NCBI GenBank assembly: GCA_947177605.1
Contig: CAMWUX010000048.1
Span: forward strand, 1 to 8,134
DNA: 8,134 nucleotides
Reading direction: 5' to 3'
Source of the DNA: an uncultured Porphyromonadaceae bacterium
Lineage (GTDB): Bacteria > Bacteroidota > Bacteroidia > Bacteroidales > Muribaculaceae
Both the position numbers and the translations under genes were made by a program. Positions 1 through 6,759 of this stretch are shown piece by piece. The notes under the pieces are model-generated. The model did not search any database. It had not been told where the DNA came from and saw nothing but the letters and a program-made list of their open reading frames with translations. The number at the start of each line of letters is the position of its first letter. The stretch's first letter is position 1.

Positions 1-3000
1 GGGCATTGCCGTTGACGCGTACACCGTCAAGATTGTAGTAGAGGGTGGGAGCGTCGGTATTGTCGTCGCCGAAGATATTGCCGATCGAAGCAGCTGCACC
101 CTTGTCGGTGAATACGAACACGATCATCATATCGGCAGATGGAAGTTCGGATACGGTATAGTAGAGGAAGGGAGCGCCGTCGGGAAGCAGGCCATCTTCA
201 TTTTCGCCACCGTCGCAACCGGCGTTAACCTCTTCAGTGATATCGCGGATATCGGTCTCACCCATCTGGAGAGTTACGGATTCGATCGACTCATAGTCGC
301 CGTTTTCGGTCTGACCGGGATAAGCGAAGAACGTAAGGCCGCCTACTTCAGAGAACTTGCTGGAAGAGATAGCGTCGCCGGAAGCGAAATTATCGGCAAC
401 ACCGGTAAATTCATCGTTCCATTCATATCCTGCTTCCACTTCACCGTTACCGCGTACGGTCCAGGATACGTGAGCGGTGAAGTCGGTAAATCCGATCGCA
501 ACTACAGTATTTTCGTTGATTTCCACAGTGTAGGTATTGTCAACGATATCACCTACATGCTCTTCGCCATTGACGGTAAGGGTGCCTACGGTCTTACCGG
601 CAGCAGGGGTAAGAGAGAATACTACTTGCGAGCCTACAGCTACTACGCCACCGTTGGCCACGTGTGCACCGTCGGCAGTAGTTACGATTACCGAGCCATT
701 ACCCTCGATGCTGTATGTCACTGTGCGACCGAAGTGAGCGGTAAGCTCGATATCGGCAGTACCTTCATAAACGTAGGAAGGTGCGGATGATACTACATTG
801 CCCTCGGCATTAGTCCAGTTGATGAAGGCGAAACCTTCGGCGGGAGTTGCCTCCACGGTCACATAGTGAGTCTTTGTGGTGATCGAAGCTTCGTCGGTAG
901 CGGGATCTACAATTGCTACCGAGCCATAGGTTGCATTTTCGGAAACCACGGAGATAGTGCGTGCTTCTGCGACCTCATCGGCTACTACCACGAAGTCAAC
1001 GTCAAACACTACCTCACCGTTATCCTTGTTTTCCTGACCATACTCGCAGGGATTGGGAGTGGCGAGAGGCTTACCATCTTCACCCTTTTCCATCCAGTTA
1101 AGTACATAGCGCATGCGGTACACACCAGTCTTGGCATTGAGGGGAATGGAGATGGTCTGAGTGCCGCAGAAGTTTGTACCGCCACCAGCTTGGGAGATCA
1201 AGAGGTCGGAGGAATCAAGACCATTAAGATCGGAGTCGAGGTATACGTAGACATCCATCCACTGGCCGGCACCGGTAGTGGTGATGGAAATAGTCTTGCC
1301 GGGATCAACGATAAACTGGGGCACTACGGCCGATGCATCATAGACCGGGCGGCCGCTTGTGCTGCCGAATGCGGCGTTGGCATAATTGCCGGTTGTGGAG
1401 ATCTCAAGAGAAGAGCTACCATCGGAGATCACGGCACTGTTGAAGTATCGGCCGGTAGTCTTGGAAGTAGAGCCATTGCTGCGGCTTGCAAGCGGAGAAG
1501 GAGTGCAGTGCTCTACATTCGACTCGATAAATTCGGCTGAGATCTCGATATCGCGGTTAGCGGTATAGGTGGAGCCGTTGAGAATCTTTGCTCCATTGAG
1601 CAGAATCGACGATGCTGCGTAGCCTTCGGCTGCGTCTACCTTGATGGTAAGCACTGTGCCTTCAAGCACGGTAGCGCCGGAAGCAACTTCGACACCATTG
1701 GAGAGTACCTTTACGACACCATGCTCATAGGTGGGGAAGGTGACGGTGTACTGCTTACGCATAGCGGCATTCACTACGAGAGTGGAAGCCTCGGTGATCT
1801 TGATTGTGTACACACCGGTGTAGTCGGGGTGTACTACCTTTTCGTTGAGAGTTACGTTCTGGAGCAGATATTCGTCGGGAACATTGAGAGTAAAGTAGTA
1901 GTTGGTACCCGGTATGAGGTTGTCGAGATCGGTAACTTCTTCACCGCGAAGAGTGAGAGTATAGGGAATATTGGCAGAGTTCTCGATAGTGAGAGGATAG
2001 AACTGATTTGTAAATTCAGCCGAGAAAGTAGTAGGCTTCTGTACATTGAAAGTATTGCCTTCTACGACCTGCTTTCCACCGCCGACAATTGCATAGTAGT
2101 CGACCAGTTTATAGCCATCGGCGGGAGTACCGACAAGAGTTACGGCAGTACCGGGAGTAACATTGGTTGAAGCGACGGGTTCGTTGTCGCCTACCTTAAT
2201 AGCGAGAGTACCATTCTGGATTTCAGGATCTACATCGACCGGAAGAGCGATCACGCGGTTACATGTGCCGGGAGTACAATATTTATAAGCCTCGTTGGTC
2301 ACATTCTTAATACCCTCTCCGGCAGTCATTGCCACGGAGCCCTTGCTCTGTACGAATTTAGCTGTAGCACTGTTGCCATTGTAGAGAATATTGGAGAACT
2401 CATTATCGCCTGTCTTCTCATCGAAACCATACATCGACTGCAGGGATTCGATTGCATAAGGATTGAACTGTGCGGTCATCACCTCCTGAGCGGTAAGAGC
2501 GGTATTGAAGAAATCCAGTTCGTCGAGGTACAACGTGCTGATGCCTATACCACCTACCGAAAATACAGCGTCATCACCACTGTAAATCATCGGAGCGGAG
2601 AGATTGGCTTCAGCCGCAACCTCACCATTTATGTATACATTAGCCTTGAGGTTGGTATTGTCTACTACCACAGCAAGATAAATCCACTCATTGTAAGGAA
2701 TATCTTTGCATTCGCTGCCTGCGAAGCCTACCTCGGCAGCGCTGCCGGATTCGCCTTCCGTACCGCGGATAGCCACATTGAACGGCTTCTTGCTGCCCGG
2801 AGTTGTCACAGTAAGATTCCAGTTGCCTCCGTAGTCGCAATTCTTATCAGTACCGAAACTCATAAGGGTAGCACCCTTCTCTTTCAGTTGGGCCGAAGTG
2901 ACACTGAGGGTGTACAGCCTCATCCACGCAGCTACAGTGTAGCTGTCGGCGGCTGTCATAGGATTAGCGCTCAACGATCCTTTACCGAGTGCATCGTACG

Positions 3001-3136
3001 GCACAAGCAATCGATATGCGTAGGGCGACTTTCCGGTGTAGCCACTGCCACCGAAGCTTGCGAGATTCTTGTTCTGTGCAGAAACAAGAACCGGGAAGAG
3101 CAAACATGCGCACAAGAAAAGTAAGAATTTTCTCAT
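1..3136 (-). CDS. Secreted multi-domain surface protein (LamG, InlB-like repeats, GEVED-like), 3' end cut
   Basis: The minus strand is open from ATG at 3136 to the window edge (1045 complete codons, no stop), so the C-terminus lies outside. Residues 1-20 form a Sec signal peptide (MRKF, hydrophobic core, cleavage near VSA-QN). Residues about 25-225 look like a LamG/concanavalin-type jelly roll, ending in the typical LYLDELDFFNTALTAQE segment. Residues about 305-375, 463-537, 727-803 and 806-884 are four divergent InlB-B-repeat-like units with the pattern 'G.V.V ... G..V.L...PA.GY.......G ... F'. Residues about 543-720 resemble a GEVED domain: the calcium-loop-like DSDLNGLDSSD at 634-644, then a P-x-NAKTGVYRMR strand, then NGEVVFDVDF. 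The last visible residues, LYYNLDGVRVNG, match the tail common on Bacteroidales secreted proteins. The role is probably cell-surface adhesion or glycan binding; no catalytic motif is seen. The ligand is unknown. There is no lipobox, so it is probably not a lipoprotein. Confidence 0.88.
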   Translation of the reverse strand, partial: MRKFLLFLCACLLFPVLVSAQNKNLASFGGSGYTGKSPYAYRLLVPYDALGKGSLSANPMTAADSYTVAAWMRLYTLSVTSAQLKEKGATLMSFGTDKNCDYGGNWNLTVTTPGSKKPFNVAIRGTEGESGSAAEVGFAGSECKDIPYNEWIYLAVVVDNTNLKANVYINGEVAAEANLSAPMIYSGDDAVFSVGGIGISTLYLDELDFFNTALTAQEVMTAQFNPYAIESLQSMYGFDEKTGDNEFSNILYNGNSATAKFVQSKGSVAMTAGEGIKNVTNEAYKYCTPGTCNRVIALPVDVDPEIQNGTLAIKVGDNEPVASTNVTPGTAVTLVGTPADGYKLVDYYAIVGGGKQVVEGNTFNVQKPTTFSAEFTNQFYPLTIENSANIPYTLTLRGEEVTDLDNLIPGTNYYFTLNVPDEYLLQNVTLNEKVVHPDYTGVYTIKITEASTLVVNAAMRKQYTVTFPTYEHGVVKVLSNGVEVASGATVLEGTVLTIKVDAAEGYAASSILLNGAKILNGSTYTANRDIEISAEFIESNVEHCTPSPLASRSNGSTSKTTGRYFNSAVISDGSSSLEISTTGNYANAAFGSTSGRPVYDASAVVPQFIVDPGKTISITTTGAGQWMDVYVYLDSDLNGLDSSDLLISQAGGGTNFCGTQTISIPLNAKTGVYRMRYVLNWMEKGEDGKPLATPNPCEYGQENKDNGEVVFDVDFVVVADEVAEARTISVVSENATYGSVAIVDPATDEASITTKTHYVTVEATPAEGFAFINWTNAEGNVVSSAPSYVYEGTADIELTAHFGRTVTYSIEGNGSVIVTTADGAHVANGGVVAVGSQVVFSLTPAAGKTVGTLTVNGEEHVGDIVDNTYTVEINENTVVAIGFTDFTAHVSWTVRGNGEVEAGYEWNDEFTGVADNFASGDAISSSKFSEVGGLTFFAYPGQTENGDYESIESVTLQMGETDIRDITEEVNAGCDGGENEDGLLPDGAPFLYYTVSELPSADMMIVFVFTDKGAAASIGNIFGDDNTDAPTLYYNLDGVRVNGNA

Positions 3137-3194
3137 AGTTTGTGATTTGATTGTGTTAAGTGAATAATTAATTGATTGTATTGCATTAGATTAT

Positions 3195-3293
3195 CTACAG
3201 CGCGACGCATACCATTTCAGCCGGAAGCGACTCATGCGTCACTTTCGGCAGGGACATGATCACGCCCTGCGACATTTCAGCCGTAGAGCGCGA
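3195..3293. repeat. Compact structured element: direct repeat plus two hairpins
   Basis: CATTTCAGCCG occurs at 3213-3223 and again at 3273-3283, same strand, 60 bases apart. A degenerate TAsAGCGCGA pair flanks them (3196-3205 and 3284-3293). Two inverted repeats sit in the element: GACGCAT 3204-3210 with ATGCGTC 3234-3240 (7 bp, 23-base loop), and GCAGGG 3248-3253 with CCCTGC 3265-3270 (6 bp, 11-base loop). It is GC-richer than its flanks. It could be a leader structure for the surface gene, a dispersed repeat, or the 3' part of the split ORF. Confidence 0.5.
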
Positions 3294-3333
3294 TTTCCAA
3301 ATAGTATGAAATTTTAATGAGGAGATTAGTTTG

Positions 3334-3495
3334 TCATAGTAGCCTACAATTACCCCCCCCCATATTATACAATTCACTGAAAGACAGTGGATTGGACTCG
3401 GAGGTATTTAAGCCTGCAGAGACAGCCGGAGCCTGCACGTACCAAGACTTGCATGCCAACGGAATAAGCGCGGATTTTTTCATCTCAGACTTCAT
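3334..3495 (-). CDS. Small ORF of 53 codons running into a nine-G tract; possible phase-variable gene
   Basis: The frame starts at ATG 3495 (MKSEMKKSALIPLACKSW...) or at the internal ATG 3483, and is preceded by an in-frame TGA and an A-rich stretch typical of Bacteroidota starts. A promoter with exact TTTG-N19-TAGTATTG layout ends 33 bases upstream, giving a leader of roughly 27 nt. The ORF is open for 44 codons up to ATG 3363-3361, reads through the nine G as GGG-GGG-GGT, and stops at TGA 3336-3334. Removing one G would shift it into the following open frame and extend it to 99 residues, ending at 3195. I do not recognise the protein family. The N-terminal hydrophobic patch is too short for a confident signal peptide. 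It could be a real small protein, a phase-off version of a longer one, or a remnant. Confidence 0.45.
   Translation of the reverse strand: MKSEMKKSALIPLACKSWYVQAPAVSAGLNTSESNPLSFSELYNMGGGNCRLL
3353..3361. repeat. Homopolymer of nine C (nine G on the coding minus strand)
   Basis: A run of nine identical bases lies inside the small ORF, exactly at the point where two open minus-strand frames meet out of register. Runs of this length are known sites of slipped-strand mispairing. Nine G gives the 53-residue product and eight G would give 99 residues. A homopolymer miscount in sequencing is an equal possibility. Confidence 0.95.
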
Positions 3496-3528
3496 ATTCT
3501 GTATCTGTCAGTTTTTTTAATGTAGGGT

Positions 3529-3559
3529 CAATACTATTTACTACTCGATTCTATTCAAA
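3529..3559 (-). promoter_or_regulatory. Proximal Bacteroidales promoter for the small ORF (TTTG-N19-TAGTATTG)
   Basis: On the minus strand the -33 element TTTG (3559-3556) is followed by exactly 19 bases and then TAGTATTG (3536-3529), one mismatch from the Bacteroidota -7 consensus TAnnTTTG. Transcription would start near 3522, about 27 nt before ATG 3495. The exact spacing and the fit to a start codon make this a credible promoter. It probably also serves the surface-protein gene downstream. Confidence 0.65.
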
Positions 3560-3571
3560 GTATGCGACAAA

Positions 3572-3605
3572 GCATTCCAGCTAATCTAAAGCGACCGTGG
3601 AATGC
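3572..3605. promoter_or_regulatory. 8-bp perfect inverted repeat between the two promoters
   Basis: GCATTCCA (3572-3579) and TGGAATGC (3598-3605) are perfect complements separated by 18 bases. In a transcript from the distal promoter this would form a hairpin near the 5' end. It also lies just upstream of the -33 element of the proximal promoter, where an activator or repressor dimer could bind. There is no strong U-run after it, so it is a poor intrinsic terminator. Confidence 0.45.
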
Positions 3606-3618
3606 GATGAATCGGTGG

Positions 3619-3650
3619 CAAAGATACGTGCCAAAACGGTATCCGCCAAC
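3619..3650 (-). promoter_or_regulatory. Distal Bacteroidales promoter (TTGG-N19-TATCTTTG)
   Basis: The minus strand carries a perfect -7 box TATCTTTG (3626-3619) with TTGG (3649-3646) 19 bases upstream. Transcription would begin near 3612 and run through the inverted repeat at 3572-3605 toward the small ORF and the surface gene. No ORF begins directly behind it, so it gives a long leader of about 475 nt to the surface-protein start. Confidence 0.6.
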
Positions 3651-3809
3651 ACCCTTATGGTTAAAGAATATTAAAATTATTACAACTGAGGTGTTCATGC
3701 ACTTTTACCACAGGCAACTGAATTTGATCCCGTATAGCGATCAGAGATTCGGCTTAAAAGGATATCTTAGCTGAAGGGGGGCATGCTGCACAAGTCACCG
3801 CCCATCCTT

Positions 3810-3825
3810 AACATTAAATAATGTT
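3810..3825. repeat. Short palindrome AACATT-AAAT-AATGTT
   Basis: A 6-bp inverted repeat with a 4-base spacer lies about 80 bases upstream of the uvrA -7 box in AT-rich DNA. It could be a regulator site, but a repeat this short and AT-rich can arise by chance. Confidence 0.3.
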
Positions 3826-3884
3826 GATATGGCAAAAATGGCATCGCAGGCAGATACTTAAATCAGAGTTTTCCGTTATTATTA

Positions 3885-3892
3885 AGTATACT
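3885..3892. promoter_or_regulatory. Palindrome AGTATACT just upstream of the uvrA -7 box
   Basis: A perfect 8-bp palindrome lies 10 bases upstream of the TAACTTTG box, in the spacer between the -33 and -7 positions. A repressor bound here would block uvrA transcription. I know of no regulator with this exact site, so the operator role is a guess. Confidence 0.2.
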
Positions 3893-3902
3893 AAAAATTG
3901 AG

Positions 3903-3910
3903 TAACTTTG
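3903..3910 (+). promoter_or_regulatory. uvrA promoter -7 box TAACTTTG
   Basis: TAACTTTG matches the Bacteroidota TAnnTTTG consensus exactly. No good -33 TTTG is visible; only TTATT-type sequence occurs at about 3876-3882. Transcription would start at about 3917, so the upstream TTG at 3898 cannot be the start codon of a transcript from here. The ATG at 3928 then has a very short leader. Confidence 0.6.
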
Positions 3911-3927
3911 CCAAGATACCAAGATAT

Positions 3928-6759
3928 ATGAATTCGATCGACAAATATATAATGATGCGCGGCGTGAGGGTCAACAACCTCAAGAATGTCGATGTAGACA
4001 TACCGCGCGGACTGCTTACTGTGGTAACCGGTCTGTCGGGCTCCGGCAAGTCGTCGCTCGCTTTCGATACTCTCTATGCGGAGGGGCAGCGACGCTATGT
4101 GGAGAGTCTCAGCGCCTATGCCCGCCAGTTTATGGGCCGTATGGCCAAACCGCAAGCCGACAAGATACTCGGCTTGCCGCCTGCCATAGCGATAGAGCAG
4201 AAGGTCAATACCCGCAATCCGCGAAGTACCGTAGGCACTTCTACCGAAATATATGACTATCTGCGTCTGCTGATGGCGCGCGTGGGTACTACCTACTCAC
4301 CTGTGAGCGGCGCTGAAGTCACACGCCATACACCGGCCGATATGGTGGAGAAAGCGCTGTCATTCCCTGAAGGCACGCGTATCGCTGTGGCTGCACCTAT
4401 CTCATTGCCGGAAGGCCGCAGTTTCCATACCCAGCTCGACATATACCTCAAGGGGGGCTACACGCGCCTTGTGAAGGATGGCGAGTTTGTCAATATAGCC
4501 ACTCTGATACAGAGCACTGATCTGGCCGAAGAGAATCCGGAATCCTATCTGCTGCTTATCGACCGTATGAGCGTAGATACCGCGCCCGATGAGCAGAGCC
4601 GACTGGCCGAGGATGCCGAGACGGCTTTCTTTGAAGGCCGTGGCAAAGCGGTGCTGATGGTTTGGCTGTCTGACGGCTCCGTCGCCACCCACGATTTTTC
4701 GATACTGTTCGAAGCCGACGGAATCACTTTCCGCGAGCCTACCGAACAGATGTTTAATTTCAACAATCCATACGGCGCCTGCCCCGTATGCGAGGGCTTC
4801 GGCAAGACGATGGGTATCGACGAGCGTCTGGTGGTGCCCGATCCGTCGCTGTCGGTGTTCGACGACGCTGTAGTGTGCTGGCGCGGAGAGAAAATGAGCG
4901 AGTGGAAGCGTGCGTTTATTGCCATCGCATCCAAAATCGACTTTCCTATCCACCGCCCATACGGCGAGCTCACTCCGGAGCAGAAGCGCATACTCTGGGA
5001 GGGATACGGCTCTTTCACCGGTATCAACGGCTTCTTCAAGATGGTGGAGGAGAATCTATACAAAATCCAGTATCGCGTGATGCTGGCGAGATACCGCGGC
5101 AAGACGACTTGCCCCGAATGTCGCGGCACACGTCTGCGCCCCGATGCCCAATATGTGAAGATCGACGGTATGACCATATCGGATATGGTGGCTATGCCTG
5201 TCAACCGACTCTACGAGCGCATCCGCGCCATCGACTTCTCTGCCGATCCGGCAAAGCAGGCCATATCCGAGCGTCTGCTCAAGGAGATCACACAACGACT
5301 TGAATTTCTTATCGACGTAGGTCTGGGTTACCTCACGCTCGACCGCCTGTCGTCAACGCTTTCGGGCGGCGAAAGCCAGCGTATCAATCTCGCCACTTCG
5401 CTCGGTAGCTCGCTGATGGGTTCGCTTTACATCCTCGACGAGCCGAGCATCGGCCTCCATAGCCGCGACACCGAGCGTCTGATCGGTGTGCTCCGCAAGC
5501 TGCAGCAGCAAGGCAATACCGTAGTGGTTGTGGAGCACGACAAGGATATAATCCGGGCTGCCGACAATCTTATCGACGTAGGCCCGGATGCAGGCAGCCA
5601 CGGCGGTCAGATAGTCTATTCGGGTCCGCCCATGCCAACTGATGACGCCGAGCATTCGAGTTATACACTCGATTACCTCAGCGGCCGCCGAGCCATTGCA
5701 GTGCCCGACCATCGCCGCCGCTGGCGCAACTTCATAGAGCTGAAATCGGTGACCGAACACAATCTAAAGAATATCGACGTGAAATTTCCACTCGGAGTGA
5801 TGACGGTAGTAACGGGTGTGAGTGGCTCGGGCAAGTCGACACTCGTGCGTGATGTGCTCTACCGCGCGCTTGCACGCCACTTAGGCGACGCTGTGGATGC
5901 TCCAGGCGCCCATCGCTCGCTCTCGGGAGATCTCAAATCGATAGGCGCCGTCGAGTTTGTCGACCAGAATCCTATCGGCAAATCCTCGCGAAGCAATCCG
6001 GCCACTTACCTGAAGGCCTTCGACGAAATCCGCCAACTGATGGCCGAGCAGCAGGGCGCGAAGCAGATGGGCTTCGGTCCCGGCTACTTCTCCTTCAATA
6101 CCGAGGGCGGACGCTGCGAGCAGTGCAAGGGTGAAGGTACCATCACTATCGAGATGCAGTTTATGGCTGATATCACTATCGAGTGCGACCAGTGTCACGG
6201 CAAGCGCTTCCAGCCCGACATCCTCGATATCCGCTACCGCGACAAGAACATCTCCGATATACTTGACATGACAGTGGACCGAGCTATCGAATTCTTCTCG
6301 GAAGGTACCGGCACGACTGAAAAGAAAATCGTGCGCCGTCTGTTGCCGCTCCAGCAGGTAGGCCTCGGCTACATCAAACTCGGGCAGAGTTCTTCTACCC
6401 TGTCGGGTGGTGAGAATCAGCGCGTGAAATTGGCATATTACCTGTCGGTAGACAAGTCGAAACCCACAGTGTTCATCTTCGACGAACCAACCACGGGTCT
6501 GCACCTCCACGACATCAACACTCTGATGAACTCTTTCAACCGTCTGATCGACGCCGGCCATACCGTAATCGTGATCGAGCATAATATCGACGTGATCAAG
6601 TGCGCCGACCATATCATCGACATCGGTCCCGAAGGTGGAGAAGAGGGCGGACAGGTGGTAGTGACCGGCACCCCCGAGGAGGTGGCGGCCTGCGAGGCAT
6701 CATACACCGGACGCTATCTGCGTCAGGAGATGAAGGAGTCCTTGAAACCTAAGAAATAG
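3928..6759 (+). CDS. uvrA: UvrABC excinuclease subunit A
   Basis: This is the DNA-damage recognition ATPase of nucleotide excision repair, acting in the cytoplasm as a dimer that loads UvrB at lesions. From ATG 3928 it has 943 residues, the normal family length. It has the full tandem ABC layout: Walker [10 protein letters not shown] (35-43), N-terminal zinc cysteines CPVC (285-288) and CPEC (395-398), signature [10 protein letters not shown] (477-486) and Walker [12 protein letters not shown] (501-511). The second half has Walker [10 protein letters not shown] (630-638), zinc finger CEQC-x19-CDQC (730-756), signature [10 protein letters not shown] (824-833) and [11 protein letters not shown] (849-859). 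All key residues are present, so it should be active. The open frame extends back to TTG 3898, but the promoter box lies inside that extension and homologues begin close to the '[10 protein letters not shown]' segment, so 3928 is preferred; 3952/3955 are alternatives. Bacteroidota often carry two UvrA paralogues; this may be either one. Confidence 0.96.
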   Translation: MNSIDKYIMMRGVRVNNLKNVDVDIPRGLLTVVTGLSGSGKSSLAFDTLYAEGQRRYVESLSAYARQFMGRMAKPQADKILGLPPAIAIEQKVNTRNPRSTVGTSTEIYDYLRLLMARVGTTYSPVSGAEVTRHTPADMVEKALSFPEGTRIAVAAPISLPEGRSFHTQLDIYLKGGYTRLVKDGEFVNIATLIQSTDLAEENPESYLLLIDRMSVDTAPDEQSRLAEDAETAFFEGRGKAVLMVWLSDGSVATHDFSILFEADGITFREPTEQMFNFNNPYGACPVCEGFGKTMGIDERLVVPDPSLSVFDDAVVCWRGEKMSEWKRAFIAIASKIDFPIHRPYGELTPEQKRILWEGYGSFTGINGFFKMVEENLYKIQYRVMLARYRGKTTCPECRGTRLRPDAQYVKIDGMTISDMVAMPVNRLYERIRAIDFSADPAKQAISERLLKEITQRLEFLIDVGLGYLTLDRLSSTLSGGESQRINLATSLGSSLMGSLYILDEPSIGLHSRDTERLIGVLRKLQQQGNTVVVVEHDKDIIRAADNLIDVGPDAGSHGGQIVYSGPPMPTDDAEHSSYTLDYLSGRRAIAVPDHRRRWRNFIELKSVTEHNLKNIDVKFPLGVMTVVTGVSGSGKSTLVRDVLYRALARHLGDAVDAPGAHRSLSGDLKSIGAVEFVDQNPIGKSSRSNPATYLKAFDEIRQLMAEQQGAKQMGFGPGYFSFNTEGGRCEQCKGEGTITIEMQFMADITIECDQCHGKRFQPDILDIRYRDKNISDILDMTVDRAIEFFSEGTGTTEKKIVRRLLPLQQVGLGYIKLGQSSSTLSGGENQRVKLAYYLSVDKSKPTVFIFDEPTTGLHLHDINTLMNSFNRLIDAGHTVIVIEHNIDVIKCADHIIDIGPEGGEEGGQVVVTGTPEEVAACEASYTGRYLRQEMKESLKPKK

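Larger units (their letters stand above)
3195..3377 (-). other. Downstream open frame (60 codons) that a -1 shift would fuse to the small ORF
   Basis: This frame is open from ATG 3377 to TAG 3197-3195. It shares the nine-G tract with the upstream ORF but is offset by one base. Its last 30 or so codons are GC-rich at third positions, unlike the AT-rich surroundings, which hints at coding. They contain two AEM tripeptides 20 residues apart, arising from an 11-bp direct repeat. It is best read either as the second half of a 99-residue product made when the tract has eight G, or as a non-coding structured element that happens to lack stops. It ends 58 bases before the surface-protein start, a distance compatible with one operon. 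Confidence 0.3.
3137..3927. other. Divergent intergenic region between surface-protein gene and uvrA
   Basis: These 791 bases separate two genes that point away from each other. The part nearest the surface gene (3137-3194) is AT-rich and shows no clear TAnnTTTG box of its own. Bases 3195-3495 hold the split small ORF and a structured element. Bases 3529-3650 hold two minus-strand promoters with an inverted repeat between them. Bases 3651-3902 show no convincing gene, only two short palindromes. The uvrA promoter box is at 3903-3910. The long leader suggests that the surface gene is transcribed from the upstream promoters, but this is inference. Confidence 0.8.

Noticed and set aside
470..2170. 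Long plus-strand open frames opposite the surface-protein gene (for example 866-1540 and 1721-2170)
   Set aside because: They mirror a continuous 1045-codon minus-strand frame with a signal peptide and recognisable domains; their translations resemble no protein family I know.
3183..3592. Possible invertible segment bounded by GCATTAGATTATC (3183-3195) and the inverted GCTTTAGATTAGC (3592-3580)
   Set aside because: The two 13-mers match at 11 positions in inverted orientation, but they are AT-rich, imperfect and no recombinase gene is nearby; chance is a sufficient explanation without read evidence of inversion.
3572..3605. Intrinsic terminator
   Set aside because: The stem is only 8 bp with an 18-base loop and lacks a proper U-run, so termination is unlikely.
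3616..3634. Sigma-54-like promoter TTGGCACG...TTGCC on the minus strand
   Set aside because: The spacing between TGGCAC and TTGC is six bases rather than the required five, and the same bases are explained by a perfect TAnnTTTG promoter.
3562..3774. Plus-strand 70-codon open frame in the intergenic region
   Set aside because: It runs through the minus-strand distal promoter and inverted repeat, has no promoter of its own and no recognisable protein features.
3814..4155. Minus-strand 113-codon open frame over the uvrA start
   Set aside because: It is antisense to the conserved uvrA N-terminus and to the uvrA promoter, with no protein similarity that I recognise.
4402..5760. Minus- and plus-strand open frames inside uvrA
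   Set aside because: uvrA is intact with every expected motif, and these are out-of-frame shadows caused by biased codon use.
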